NCBI RefSeq assembly: GCF_036324505.1
Contig: NC_086352.1
Location: forward strand, 36,898,881 to 36,962,880
Direction: 5' to 3'
Length of the DNA: 64,000 bases
From: Eleginops maclovinus
Taxonomy: Eukaryota; Chordata; Actinopteri; Perciformes; Eleginopidae
Shown here piece after piece: positions 24,043 to 35,931 of the stretch (positions are counted from its first letter, which is position 1; each line of letters starts with the position of its first letter). A program made the position numbers and the translations under genes. The notes below the pieces were generated by a model. The model was not told where the DNA came from and ran no database searches. It worked only from the letters and a program-made list of their open reading frames with translations.

Positions 24043-24382
24043 AGCAGTGGCTCAGTCAGTAGGGGCTTGGACTGGGAATCGTAGGGTCGCCGGTTCAAGT
24101 CCCCGAACAGACTTGAAAATATGGAAAGTGGACTGCTACTTGGAGAGGTCCCAGTTCACCTCCTAGGCCCTGCTGTGGTGCCCTTGAGCAAGGCACCGGA
24201 CACCTTCAATCCCCCACTCCCCATTGCTCCCCGGGCGCTGCACGATAGCTGCCCACTGCTCCTAGTACTAGGATGGGTTAAATGCAGAGGACCAATTTCA
24301 CTGTGTGTGCTCTGCTGTGTGCATGTATGTGACTAATAAAGAGGGTTTCATCCTCCGATTCTAGGGTTTCATCCTCCGATTC
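24043..24382 (+). mobile_element. tRNA-derived SINE, copy 1
   Basis: The 5' part has A-box-like TGGCTCAGTCAGTAGG and B-box GGTTCAAGTCC spaced as in a tRNA gene. The body contains TGCCCTTGAGCAAGGCACC and TGCTCCCCGGGCGCTG, a conserved core found in fish V-SINE-like repeats. The tail contains AATAAAGAGGGTTTCATCC. TATGCT flanks it at 24037-24042 and 24383-24388. The last 21 bases of the tail are present twice in tandem. It is transcribed by RNA polymerase III and moved by a LINE in trans. Confidence 0.85.
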
Positions 24383-24388
24383 TATGCT

Positions 24389-25729
24389 GCTCACACAACC
24401 TGCTCCAAAGCATTTTGAGATATTTTTAGTTTGTTGTATCAATTCCGATTTTCCTTTATATTTCTGAGATATATTTGATATTATGTATAATAACATACGT
24501 TTTACCTTGTGGTGTTTCTTAAACTGTTAAAATGTTATATAGTGTTGCTATGCTGCACCTGCTGTATAAATAAAGCTGTAGTACTGTTATTATTGTTATT
24601 GTTGTTATTATTGTTATTATTATTATTATTATTATTATTAGTAGTATTATATTAAAGAGGACGGTGTTAGTACCTTGATGGTACTGATTTATCTGTGTAT
24701 GGGGTCAGTGCGAGGAGTAGTGCGCTGCAGATTTCTGCTTTGCCATGCGTTTCCGTAATCCAGGTAGTTTTGTGGATGCTGTGGGAGATTTTAGGATATA
24801 ATCAGCAAAAGAAAGGGTCTCAGCTAAAAGAATTAGCTACAAAGTGGTGCAGGAATCCCTAAGTTCAGTAGATCAGCTAGCATTGCAGAACTTACAGTTA
24901 TCTCGTCTCAAAGTCAATGTTCTTTTTATTGTGTTTTTTTGTTTGGTGCCTGAAATAAAGTCTGTGGTTAACATGAATTTACTTCTGGCAATTGCTTTTG
25001 CTTCGGCAATTACAGAAGTGGTGTTAATATGTGAAGAGTATCCTGTTAAAGTATCATAACGTGTGTTTGCCACAGAGCGTAATATCTGCAGTATTCCAAA
25101 ACCCAATGGAAAAGTCCCATTGCATTTTGTCGAGGGAGCCTTTGGGATGCTACTTCTCCAATGCATCACTATTCAGAATCACCATCAGAAACAGAATCAC
25201 GTTTAGTAGCAAGTAGTTTAACACATATTAGGAATTTGCCTTTGCGTACATGGTGCAGACATAAACACAGTTAAAGAAGATGAAAGGAAGAATTACAACC
25301 AGAAAATTAAATAAAAACAATTATAAAAAACTGTTATACGTTAAAATATAAATGATTATTTACATGAAATCTGGATATACCTAACAACTGTGCAGTATAC
25401 TATTGCAAAGTACTCAGAATATTATAATCTAATTAAATGTTTGCAGTGTTGCTACGGAAAGTGGATGAGAGGTAGCTTTTTGATGTGCAAACTATTTGGA
25501 GGGTTGTGCAGAACTGGCAATACTTGAATAAAATAAATAAAAACAAGACATTATTTGTGTAGTGTGAATTAATGTAATGCATAATTATTGTCATTCCCAT
25601 CATAATTTCTCCGGGAGAAAATATATGTTTGACAACACTGATGCTCTTTGCAGGAGGAGGCTCAGGTCCTTCAATTCTACCACTGTGTGGTGGCCAGTGT
25701 GCTCTTCTTTGCCGTGCGGAGCTGGGGGT
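24389..25729. other. Unassigned sequence with (TTA)n
   Basis: A TTA/TTG trinucleotide repeat lies at about 24590-24650. No gene is recognised in the rest. Confidence 0.5.
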
Positions 25730-26252
25730 TGTGAGAATAAGTCAATATATTGAAATGGAACTTTAAAGGGCATAGTTCACTGTTTCCGGACAGACTGAAA
25801 CTTGAACTTCTGGTCAACAAATGTTATTGTTTTTAGCCTCAAGTAGCATGTAGCTAATGGTATATTGTGTATGTGAGTATAAGCAGAATGACGGGAATTA
25901 ATGAAACACAGGTATGAAATTATTCAATTTCATAATATAGGACAGTAAAACTAAAATACAGTTTAAAACAAGTGTGTTTACTTTACTGGAGTTAATTTGG
26001 CCCAAGGACAATGACTCGTGGAGTTACATACTAAACACGCCATCTCCAAATCCCACTCATTGACGCTACAATATCAACCTCGTTATGTGTTTAGTTATGT
26101 AATATTCCCCACGAATATCAGATGAATTGTGTAACAAGGATATTATAAGACACGTGATATGGTTACGTCATAAGACAGCGACAGAAGAAGATGTGCCGAA
26201 GACCCGCTCTGTTGCCACTAACCAATGAGAGGTGACGAAACCGGAAGGACCT
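25730..26252 (+). mobile_element. Solo-LTR fragment, family A, cut by a gypsy-like element
   Basis: It starts TGTGAGAATAAGTC and parallels 38176 onward through ACCAATGAGAG and ACCGGAAGGACC. There the gypsy-like LTR at 26253 interrupts it, just before the point where the family carries its TATA box. The missing second half does not reappear to the right of that element. Confidence 0.75.
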
Positions 26253-26695
26253 TGTCAGGATTGGGGGAACGACCCAGGTGCAAAAGCAAATAGAGGAGGC
26301 AGGTGTTCAAACTTAACAGAGGGCGAGCTTTTATTTATAAAAAAAAGCTGTTGACAGAAACGCAGAAAAAAGTACAACCAAGGAAAAGTATAACATTAAA
26401 ACTCAGACAAACCAATGGAAAAAGGAGGGCTGAAAAAGGGCGATCCAAGACATCACGGGGAAACAGCAAGAAAGGACGAACAATGACGACGACACAACAA
26501 AGAACACAAAGGAAAGCACAGACTAAATACAGAGGAGGGTAATCACAAGACAAGAAACAGCTGGGAAGGTGGAGGAGACACACAGGGGCAACAGGTGGGC
26601 ACGATCAGTGACAATCAGACAGGAGGGAAACTAAAGACAGGAAGTAAACTAGACAAGACAAGAAGTGACAAGACAAGACAGGAAGTGACAAAACA
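26253..26695 (-). repeat. Gypsy-like 3' LTR, complete
   Basis: 443 bp, TG...CA on both strands. The AATAAA signal is near 26335 on the minus strand. Confidence 0.78.
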
Positions 26696-26704
26696 AGATA
26701 TACT

Positions 26705-28804
26705 TCAACGGCCCGGGAGCAAGGCAGAGGCCGTGAGGCCCCAGAAACGGGTGAAGGCCGAGGCTAGGGAACTCGGTGACGAAGACGGGGCCCAAGACGG
26801 GGCTGGAGGCCGTGACGGGGACACATTGGGGGCTGGGCAGGAGGGCGATGAGATGCCTCTGGAGGACGGCGAGACGCCTCTGGAGGACGGGCAGGAGGGC
26901 GTTGAGACGCCTCTGGAGGAAGGGCTGGAAGACGGCGAGACGCCTCTGGAGGACGGGCTGGAAGACGGCGAGACGCCTCTGGAGGACGGGCTGGAAGACG
27001 GCGAGACGCCTCTGGAGGTCGGGCTGGAGGATGAAAGGACCATGCTCGGGACGGCGTAGGCAGCAGTGGGACCCCTCTGGAGGGCTGCAAGACCGCTCCG
27101 GAGGACCTGGAGCAGGAACAAGTGTTGGCTGGACCCCCATCGGAACAGGTGACAGCAGGTCCCCCAACGGAACAGGAGCAGACATTGGCAGGACCCCCAA
27201 CGGAACAGGTGACGAGGGACCCCCAACGGAACACGATCAGCTGTTGGCGGGGGCCCCATCGGAACAGGTGACGGCAGGACCCCCAACGGAGCAGATGTTG
27301 GCGGGACCCCCATCAGAACAGGTGACGGCAAGACCCCCAACGGAGCAGGAACAGGTGTTGGCGGGACCCCCATCGGAACAGGTGACGGTGGGACCCCCAA
27401 CAGAGCAGGTGTTGGCGGGACCCCCATCAGAACAGGTGACGGCAGGACCCCCAACGGAGCAGGAACAGGTGTTGGCGGGACCCCCATCGGAACAGGTGAA
27501 GGTGGGGCCCCCAACAGCGCAGGATCAGGTGTTGGCGGGACCCCCATCGGAACAGGGGACGGCAGGGCCTCAAATGGAGCAGGTGTAGGTGTTGGCGGGA
27601 CCCCCATCGGAACGCGTAATGTTGGGACCCCCAACGGGAACGGAGCAGGTGTTGGTGGGACCCCCATCGGAACAGGCGACGGCAGGGCCCCCAACGAAGC
27701 AGGTGCAGGTGTTGGCGGGACCCCCATCAGAACAGGTGATGGCAAGACCCCCAACGGTGCAGGATTAGGTGTCGGCGGGACCCCCATCGGAACAGGTGAC
27801 AGCAGGACCCCCAACGGAGCAGGACATGATGTCGGCTAGATCCCCGGCAGAACAGGTCTCCACGGGACCCCAACCAGGACAGGAGTAGGCGTTGGCGAGA
27901 CCCCCATCAGAACAGGTGACGGCAGGACCCCAATGGAGCAGGAACAGATGTCGGCTGGACCTCCATGGGAACAGGTGAAGGCGGGACCCCCAACGGAGCA
28001 GGAACAGGCGAGACTGGATGCAAGGCTGGAGTCGACTGGACAGGCGAGACTGGAGTTAGCAGGACAGACGATGCTGGAGTCGACTGGACAGGCGAGGCTG
28101 GAGGCAAGGCTGGAGCCAAATGGACAGGCCAGGCCGGAGTCGACACGACAGGCCAGGCCGGAGTCGACAGAACAGGCCAGATCGGAGTCGACAGGACTGG
28201 TGAGACTGGAGGCAAGGCTGGAGCCGACTGGACAGGCGAGACTGGAGTCCACTGGACAGGCACGGCTGGAGTCGACAGGACTGGTGAGACTGGAGGCACG
28301 GCTGGAGCCGACAAGACTGGCAAGACTGGAGTCGACTGGACAGGCGAGACTGGAATCCACTGGACAGGCCAGGCCGGAGTCAACTGGACAGGCCAGGCCA
28401 GAGCCGACTGGACAGGCGAGGCCGGAGTCGACACAACAGGCCAGGCCGGAGTTGACAGGACAGGCCAGGCCGGAGTCGACAGGACTGGCGAGACTGGAGG
28501 CAAGGCTGGAGCCGACTGGACAGGTGGGACTGGTATGGGCCGGGCCGCAGACCGGACAGGAGTGGCTGGAGTCGACCGGGCCGCCGACAGGGCAGGAATG
28601 GCTGGAGTCGGTCGGGCCACCGACAGGGTAGGAGGGGATAGAGTGGGCCGGACCGCAGCTGGAAGCATGTCGGCCTTGACTCGGCCTGGGAGCAATGTGA
28701 AGGCCGGGGCAAAACCTTGAAGTGACAAGGAGGACGGGGCAAGGGCAGTGTAGCATTCGGCCGTTCCCACACGAGGCTCCATAGCATTTTTCTGCTGGGT
28801 CCAT
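26705..28804 (-). pseudogene. Long proline-rich repeat ORF of the gypsy-like element
   Basis: On the minus strand one frame runs from ATG at 28804 (MDPAEKCYGASC) to a TGA at 26705, 700 codons, broken only by a TAG at 27836-27838. It is built from three tandem arrays in order: about 24-bp units giving VDSGLACP-like repeats (28640-27990), about 60-bp units giving MGVPPTPAPAPLGVLPSP-like repeats (27990-27110), and about 33-bp units giving GVSPSSSPSSR-like repeats (27030-26840). It ends in a non-repetitive tail, FTRFWGLTASALLPGR, ten bases before the LTR. The repeats leave other frames open too, so openness alone does not prove coding. Function unknown; the start resembles Gag. Confidence 0.65.
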
Positions 28805-28822
28805 TCTTTGGTCGTGACGTAC

Positions 28823-28997
28823 TGTCAGGATTGGGGGAAGGACCCAGGTGCAGAAGCAAATAGAGGAGGCAGGGGTTCAAACGTAACAGAGGGCGAGCTT
28901 TTATTTATAAAAAAAGCTGTTGACAGAAACGTAGAAAAAAGTACAACCAAGGAAAAGTATCAAATTAAAACTCAGACAAACCAGTGGAAAAAGGAGG
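28823..28997 (-). repeat. Gypsy-like 5' LTR, truncated
   Basis: Matches the first 175 bp of 26253-26695 with a few substitutions. The remainder is replaced by Rex1 sequence. Confidence 0.8.
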
Positions 28998-29585
28998 GCA
29001 GCATCTGGACCAAGACCACCAGACTCAGGGACAGTTTTATACCACAGGCTATAAGACTGCTGAACTCCTGAGCTCTGTGAATGTCTACTCACATCTGTTT
29101 ATAGTACACACATACATATATATATATATATATTATACACATCTGCCATACATATCTGTTTATAGTACACATATCTATATATTATACACATCTGCCATAT
29201 ACATCTGTTTATAGTACACATATCTATATATTATACACATCTGCCATACATATCTGTTTATAGTACACATATCTATATATTATACATATCTGCCATACAC
29301 ATCTGTTATACATAATATATGCATCTGTCCATACCTCCTCATTCAACAGTGTAAAGTATTTGAATACTTTCAATGTATTCCACATATGTATATATTTCAC
29401 ATCCTCAAATCTTTATTGTTGTTATTGTAAATATTCTTCTCTCTTTTTGCACTATTTTATTTATCTTATTTGCACCATGTATGTTGAGTTGTTGGAGGAG
29501 CATGGGACATAATTTCATTGCCAACATATACGTTGTATATGCTGTGCATATGAAAAATAAAACCTTGAAACCTTTCTGTCCTTTG
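28998..29585 (+). mobile_element. Rex1-like LINE 3' end
   Basis: It starts in the last coding segment (RTTRLRDSFIPQAIRLLNS) and runs through a 3' UTR to ATTGCCAACATATACGTTG and AATAAAACCTTGAAACC, the same terminus found at 55776-55860. A minisatellite at about 29095-29330 lies inside the UTR. Confidence 0.85.
29095..29330 (+). repeat. AT-rich minisatellite in the Rex1 3' UTR
   Basis: Three to four copies of a unit of about 65 bp containing CATCTGTTTATAGTACACAT and CTATATATTATACA. Confidence 0.85.
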
Positions 29586-29876
29586 GTATGCCCCTAGGCC
29601 GACATGCTCACACATCACACACAAATATTATTTTGTATATCTTTATTTTCCTTTTCTATTTCAAACTCCTTTTTTCACGGTTGGCTTCTTTTGCAGGCAC
29701 ATTAATTGGTTTTACCAGACGATGTTGACACAGGTAAACAGTGAAAATGGAATAAAGTAAACAACCTAAATGTTCTTTTTCTCCATGCAGCGCAGCGGTC
29801 AACAAACTGTGTGGCTTCAACTCAAAGAACAAACAATGTCGTCCTAAGGACTCTTTGAGACAATCATAGCCTCAAT
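29586..29876. other. Unassigned sequence
   Basis: A short gap between the Rex1 tail and the satellite. Nothing is recognised. Confidence 0.5.
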
Positions 29877-31232
29877 CAGCTGATTGTCACGAGGGAGTTC
29901 TAGCCTCTCAGTCTGAACTGTAGTGATCAGAGTCTCTCAGTCTGAACTGCAGTGATCAGAGCCTCTCACCTGAGCTGTAGTTATCAGAGCCTCTCAACTG
30001 AGCTGTAGTTATCAGAGCCTCTCAACTGAGCTATAGTTATCAGAGCTTCTCAACTGAGCTGTAGTTATCAGAGCCTCTCAACTGAGCTGTAGTTATCAGA
30101 GCCTCTCATCTGAGCTATAGTTATCAGAGCCTCTCAACTGAGCTGTAGTTATCAGCTGTAGTGATCAGAGCCTCTCAGTCTAAGCTGTAGTTATCAGAGC
30201 CTCTCCCCTGAGCTGTAGTGATCAGAGCCTCTCAGTCTGAACTGCAGTGATCAGAGCCTCTCAGTCTGAACTGCAGTGATCAGAGCCTCTCAGTCTGAGC
30301 TGTAGTTATCAGAGCTTCTCAGTCTGAGCTGTAGTTATCAGAGCCTCTCAACTGAGCTATAGTTATCAGAGCCTCTCAGTCTGAACTGCAGTGATCAGAG
30401 CCTCTCAGTCTGAGCTGTAGTTATCAGCTGATTGTCACGAGGGAGTTCTAGCCTCTCAGTCTGAACTGTAGTGATCAGAGTCTCTCAGTCTGAACTGCAG
30501 TGATCAGAGCCTCTCACCTGAGCTGTAGTTATCAGAACCTCTCAACTGAGCTGTAGTTATCAGAGCCTCTCAACTGAGCTATAGTTATCAGAGCTTCTCA
30601 ACTGAGCTGTAGTTATCAGAGCCTCTCAACTGAGCTGTAGTTATCAGAGCCTCTCAACTGAGCTATAGTTATCAGAGCCTCTCAACTGAGCTGTAGTTAT
30701 CAGCTGTAGTGATCAGAGCCTCTCAGTCTAAGCTGTAGTTATCAGAGCCTCTCCCCTGAGCTGTAGTGATCAGAGCCTCTCAGTCTGAACTGCAGTGATC
30801 AGAGCCTCTCAGTCTGAACTGCAGTGATCAGAGCCTCTCAGTCTGAGCTGTAGTTATCAGAGCTTCTCAGTCTGAGCTGTAGTTATCAGAGCCTCTCAAC
30901 TGAGCTATAGTTATCAGAGCCTCTCAACTGAGCTGTAGTTATCAGCTGTAGTGATCAGAGCCTCTCAGTCCAAGCTGTAGTTATCAGAGCCTCTCAGTCT
31001 GAACTGTAGTGATCAGAGCCTCTCAGTCTGAACTGCAGTGATCAGAGCCTCTCAGTCTGAGCTGTAGTTATCAGAGCTTCTCAGTCTGAGCTGTAGTGAT
31101 CAGAGCCTCTCAGTCTGAACTGCAGTGATCAGAGCCTCTCAGTCTGAGCTGTAGTTATCAGAGCTTCTCAGTCTGAGCTGTAGTTATCAGCTGATTGTCA
31201 CGAGGGAGTTCTAGCGCCTCTCAGTCTGACAG
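29877..31232 (+). repeat. 28-29-bp satellite array with higher-order repeats
   Basis: About 45 head-to-tail copies of a unit such as GAGCTGTAGTTATCAGAGCC followed by TCTCAACT. Two main variants alternate: ...TGTAGTTATC... and ...TGCAGTGATC.... The marker CAGCTGATTGTCACGAGGG begins at 29877, 30425 and 31188, so blocks of 548 and 763 bp are themselves repeated. The long blocks 29877-30330 and 30425-30880 are nearly identical. Confidence 0.93.
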
Positions 31233-31333
31233 GAGAGGGTCGCTCAACCTTGTTGATGAACAGGTTATGATTATCTGTAACGCAGCTAGCTAACCAGATG
31301 ATAACAACAACATCAATCCCCATTACCGGTGAG

Positions 31334-31334
31334 G

Positions 31335-31372
<38 letters not shown>

Positions 31373-31419
31373 GCTCACTCACACAAAATGCGCTCCACCC
31401 ACACACACACACACACACA

Positions 31420-31483
<64 letters not shown>
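31334..31483 (+). repeat. (TC)n followed by (CA)n microsatellites
   Basis: A TC tract lies at 31334-31372 and a CA tract at 31398-31483 with one CC interruption. Confidence 0.95.
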
Positions 31484-31487
<4 letters not shown>

Positions 31488-34400
31488 TGAATGACACACA
31501 GAGATCCAGATGTGCTTGTGCTGTACTGTGTCATATTGTGTGTGAGGGTTATAACATATGCTCGGTATGTCAGGCAAACAGATCCTGTTTTTTTTTTAAA
31601 TGTTCTTTATGTTGTGAAGAAACGGATCTTGAGATCTGTGGCTCTTTCTTAAACATCTGGGGCTATAGACCCTGATGGCCTGGCCAGGCGACGCCTCTAA
31701 TGTGAGCAGGGTTTGAAGAAGAAGCACAGACTGCTACACACACCTATCTAACCTCTAAGATCATCATCTCCACCACCCTCCCATAAGGAGTCTTCCATCC
31801 TGACACCATTCATATGTCCCGTGGATGGCCAGTGGTGCATACATTATGTTGCTGTGCTCAGGGATGTGAAGACTAACACTTTAATTGCTTTCAGTAGGCC
31901 TTCAGTTTTCTCTGCAGAGAGACAGGTAAAGTCTCTCTCTCCATCCCTGGGCTGCAGGAACGATTCGGAGAAAGTGGCATGCATCCATATCCATGAAAAA
32001 TGAATGTGATGTTTTGACGGAGTAAACATCTGAAGTTGCACTTTTGTGGAATCGTGTGATAAATCATGTGGTCTGGCCTGGGAAATCGAGGGACTCTGCT
32101 GCAGAGAGAGAAGGAACAACTGGAGCATGTGTCTGGAAAAAGCATTTGAAAATAAACCTGTTGGTTCATGTTCATATTAGTCTTTATGTAAAAAGATGAA
32201 TGAATATATATTATGAAAATGTACAAAAACTAGAAAGAGTATCAACATGTATCAATAAGATTAATATGCAACTCTGAAAGGGGTTTGGATACAAAAAGAA
32301 GTAGGTGCTCCAGCTCTTTAGGCATGTGATGATAGAGTGCCATGTGTTATATACTCATACACCTGTTATCGTCCTTGATGGTGCGCTTGGCTGACCAGGC
32401 GCCAACAAGCCACATGTGGGACAAAGAGTGTGTTTTTGCGTGACAATGTGAGATATGTTACTGTGATGCTAGGGGGTAGTTTCAAACTCAATATAATTTA
32501 ACCATCTAATCATTAGAATAAACACTCTATTGACACTATTCGCTTTGAAATATTTATAATAATGCTAAGCTATAGGTGGATTTGTTTGCCTAAACTATGC
32601 AAATTGAGGATTCGAAATGATTTGATTTGAATTGATTACTTCCTACAAACTATTGTCCACACGATATTTCTCTATGTCTGGAAAAATTAGCGCTGTTAGC
32701 TTACTACCATTGACCTGTATGACTGCGAGTGCTGCACCGTGATTTTAGCTGCTGTTGCCTTATGTGATTTGTAATCTGTTTTGGTTTTAGGAGGAATGTA
32801 TTATAGATTGATATCTTTCATTACGTGCCAGTCATTGCTTGAAATTTCTCTTGTGTAGTGTCGCTTCAAATCATCCTCCTTGCATGATTTGAAGAAAAAC
32901 TCTGGCAGCTGTCACAAAAAACGTTCTGTGGGACAAGATATAAAAATGCTGTGCAGGCCCGCACCTTTATGAAGAATCCTCTCAAACTCTTAATCTGAAA
33001 AGAAATCCCCCAAATTGACAAAGTGATCATGTGCCCTTCTTGTCACGCTGCTATGGTGCAATATGTTGAAATCGGTTGCAACGTTGTACTCGTCCACATG
33101 GAGAAGAGAGGGAAACTGGTGCAGGTTAATGCAGATGAAGAGATAAGAAGGTGTGCCTCTCACACAGAGCTTACTTTAAATAGTTAATATCATATCATGA
33201 TAATCAGGTCATGAACATATTATATGAAGCTGGTAAACGGCTGGTAGGAGGAAATCTAGGTAATAGGATTCAGGATTAAACAATCCGTCCATCATTTTGG
33301 TTCAATATGTTGCACTTTGTGGACATGAAGCATCGGCAGAAACCCATTTCCCTATTGGGGACATTACATCCTTCTATCTATGGGTCATTTACTTTTGCCT
33401 TGACATTTGATTTAACAAGAGCACACTGATCTCCTGACACTACTTCCACTTTTGGTTTGTGAAACAAGTCTGTAACAGTTACAATCATTTCAATGAGGTT
33501 CTGTCTTTTCATTTGTCAGAGGATGAATCCAACTGACTTTGGTGATTCTCTAACTTTTATATCTAATGCCAGCAGTTACATTTCTCTGGGAGTAAGGATA
33601 AGTACAGAATGCCATGATGTAAGACATATATTTTCTACTCTGGTCCTCTGACTTCATGTATTGCCATCGACAGGTCAACTTTTAAACGTGTCCATGACTT
33701 TGGTTTGTGAGCAGATCATACTGAGGACAGTCCCATCATCCTTAATTTTACTTTGTGTTTGGTGCCTATGGAAAACGTTAGTTCGTTAGCAAACAAAATG
33801 AGCATGCATCATAAATTTCGCAAAGTACAATATCTCAAAAATGACTCCTCCTGTGATACCTTGAATATTTGTAGAATATGTTGTTTTTCTCGCTTACCTC
33901 CACATTGCACGAAGAATCCAGAAACATGTTTAATGGTTGTTCACTTTACTTGATGTCCTTAATTGGATTTATTTATGGTGATTCATCTCCACAGTAATAG
34001 CTAGAGACAGCCAAAAGCATACTGTGTGTTCATACAGTCCGAGATGAGAATTTCAATGAAGTGAATGCAAGCCAACAGAGACTGAAGGTCAGCTGCTGTT
34101 ATCAGGCTGCAGACAGAACGTCAGTAATGGCAGGGAGCAGATGTGCTGTAACCATCACTGGTCATACAGTCACAATGGTCATTTGCGTTGTGTGCAGACT
34201 GGGAGAATAGACTTGTATCAACAAGTGTCGAACGAAAATAAAGCTGAACAATCTCCTCGATTGACTTAGGGTCAAGTTAGACCTTACCCATCCTGAAGCT
34301 TGCAATGTTTCAGTAAAGAATAGTCCAGTTTAGCAGTCATAGTAGGGGTGATAGACTTTGCCAGGAGTTCAATGTAAAGCCAGCCCACATTTCAGATATG

Positions 34401-35340
34401 AATCTGGATCAACTCCATCGCACCCTGTTCTTAGAGATGTGGGTAATGAGGAAAAGAGAGAGGGGTGTATTTTCTGACACTTCTTCTCACACACTGGGGA
34501 CACATATTTATGTATAAAAGACATCACAAAGTACATTTTGCATAATAGGGGACCTTTAACACATATGAGATTTGCTGATCACAAGTATTCCGTCTATTGC
34601 ATGTACCTCAAAGGTTATACTTCAGTAGAGGCTTTACTATATCAATGTTGAAGCATGGCTGCACCAAGATATATCTGAAATGTTTCCATTAATGGCTTCT
34701 TGACTGTTGGGGTAACATTTGCATCAACATTTCCCATGTTCTGTTTGGGGCTACAAGAATTACACTGAGAGCTTAATTATGTCCAGACTGGCTGACTGGG
34801 TGTGTGCATCTTCTTCATGTTCCCATTGTCTGGTGATTTGTTTTCATTAAAGTTGTGACTGCTCCAAAGTACCATGTCACACTTTGGTAAAGCGAGACAA
34901 GTCTTTTTTAGTGTGACCTGTTTATTAATGTTAATTTATTTTGAGTGAGTAAAACATCTGCTGTGTTTTAACAATAGGCTAAAAACAGAAGAGACTGAGC
35001 TTTTGGAGACAAAGCTCCACAACTCTCGACTGACCTGCTGGAGCCCAGGCAGGCTCTCTTCTTTCTAACCTCTCTATAATCATACATAGCTGCAAAGTCA
35101 ACAGGACCTGATCCAATTCTGTAAACTTAAGATGGATCAAACAACTTATTAATTAGTAATTGAGAACACAGAAATCTGACTATTATTTTCAATAGGAAAA
35201 AATGCTAAAGAAGAATATGCAGTAAAACTTCAAAGTATACAGCACACACTTTCCTAACTACAAGTTGTGCCTCATAAAAACAAGTTAAAACATCCAGAAA
35301 GATAAATATAATAAAAGAAAATACAAGAAAAATATGTAAA
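31484..35340. other. Long unassigned stretch
   Basis: About 3.9 kb with no convincing coding frame, mobile element or RNA gene. All frames are short. If the window lies in an intron, this is ordinary intronic sequence. Confidence 0.5.
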
Positions 35341-35346
35341 AATTAG

Positions 35347-35760
35347 GGCTGGGCAATTCAATGCGTTATTAACACAATGAATAATTATTACAGTACAGTT
35401 TATTTTATTAATATGACTATTTTGAAAGTCTGCTGCTCAATGGCTCTGAATACACATACAGACAAACCATGGGTCACAGGAGGGTGGGATGTTGTTCAGT
35501 ATTGGCTTAGGATGGGCGGCATTTGGCGGGCCTAAGACTCCTGCCGCGCTCTCATGAACCGAAACAGAGAAGAAGTGGCGGGGACAGAAACATAGAGAAA
35601 GGTACCGAACTTTGATTTTACATCTCTTCCGGACAGAGGAGCTGATAGAACCAGAGTTATTTGTAACCACTGCAAAGTTGAATCTCTTATCACTGGAGGG
35701 GTAACTTGTGTTTCTAGGTGGCAAATAGCTTTGGTTGTGTATTTGATTTGATTACATTAA
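35347..35760 (+). pseudogene. Possible hAT transposase N-terminal (BED finger) fragment
   Basis: AGGGCTGGGCAATTC at 35347 resembles a hAT-family end. At about 35604-35700 the plus strand reads FDFTSLPDRGADRTRVICNH then CKVES, which looks like the CxxC half of a BED zinc finger. It is too short for certainty. Confidence 0.35.
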
Positions 35761-35931
35761 TTAATATTGAAGTTGAGATTAACAAGTAATATTTTAACTG
35801 CTACTGGGTAAAGGGAATACTGCTGTTAAAATGCTCCTTATTTGTTTAAAGTGTTTGCAAACCAAATGTCATCGAACTTTTGTTCATATAGCAGTTCTTT
35901 TAAAATAACAGTTCGCAATACACTATATTTT

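Larger units (their letters stand above)
26253..28997 (-). mobile_element. Gypsy-like non-autonomous LTR retrotransposon
   Basis: The LTR at 26253-26695 and a truncated second copy at 28823-28997 share TGTCAGGATTGGGGGA and about 170 bp more, with few differences. In the minus sense the LTR starts TGTTTTGTCACTTCC, has AATAAAAGC and ends CCTGACA. The 2.1 kb between the LTRs is almost entirely one proline-rich frame that begins MDPAE only about 18 bases after the 5' LTR. That is the position and start sequence used by Gag in related fish gypsy elements, as I recall them. There is no protease, RT or integrase. The 5' LTR is cut by a Rex1 3' end at about 28998. Confidence 0.8.

Noticed and set aside
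24050..24120. Functional tRNA gene
   Set aside because: A- and B-box motifs are present, but the body continues into a SINE and the cloverleaf does not close. A second dispersed copy exists at 50697.
26776..28720. Plus-strand open frames of 230-270 codons in the gypsy-like element
   Set aside because: They are antisense to the frame that starts at the Gag position and ends at the LTR. They have no element-appropriate start, and they are open because of the triplet repeats.
29877..31232. CRISPR-like array of regular repeats
   Set aside because: The 28-29-bp units are head-to-tail without unique spacers, in a vertebrate sequence. It is a satellite.
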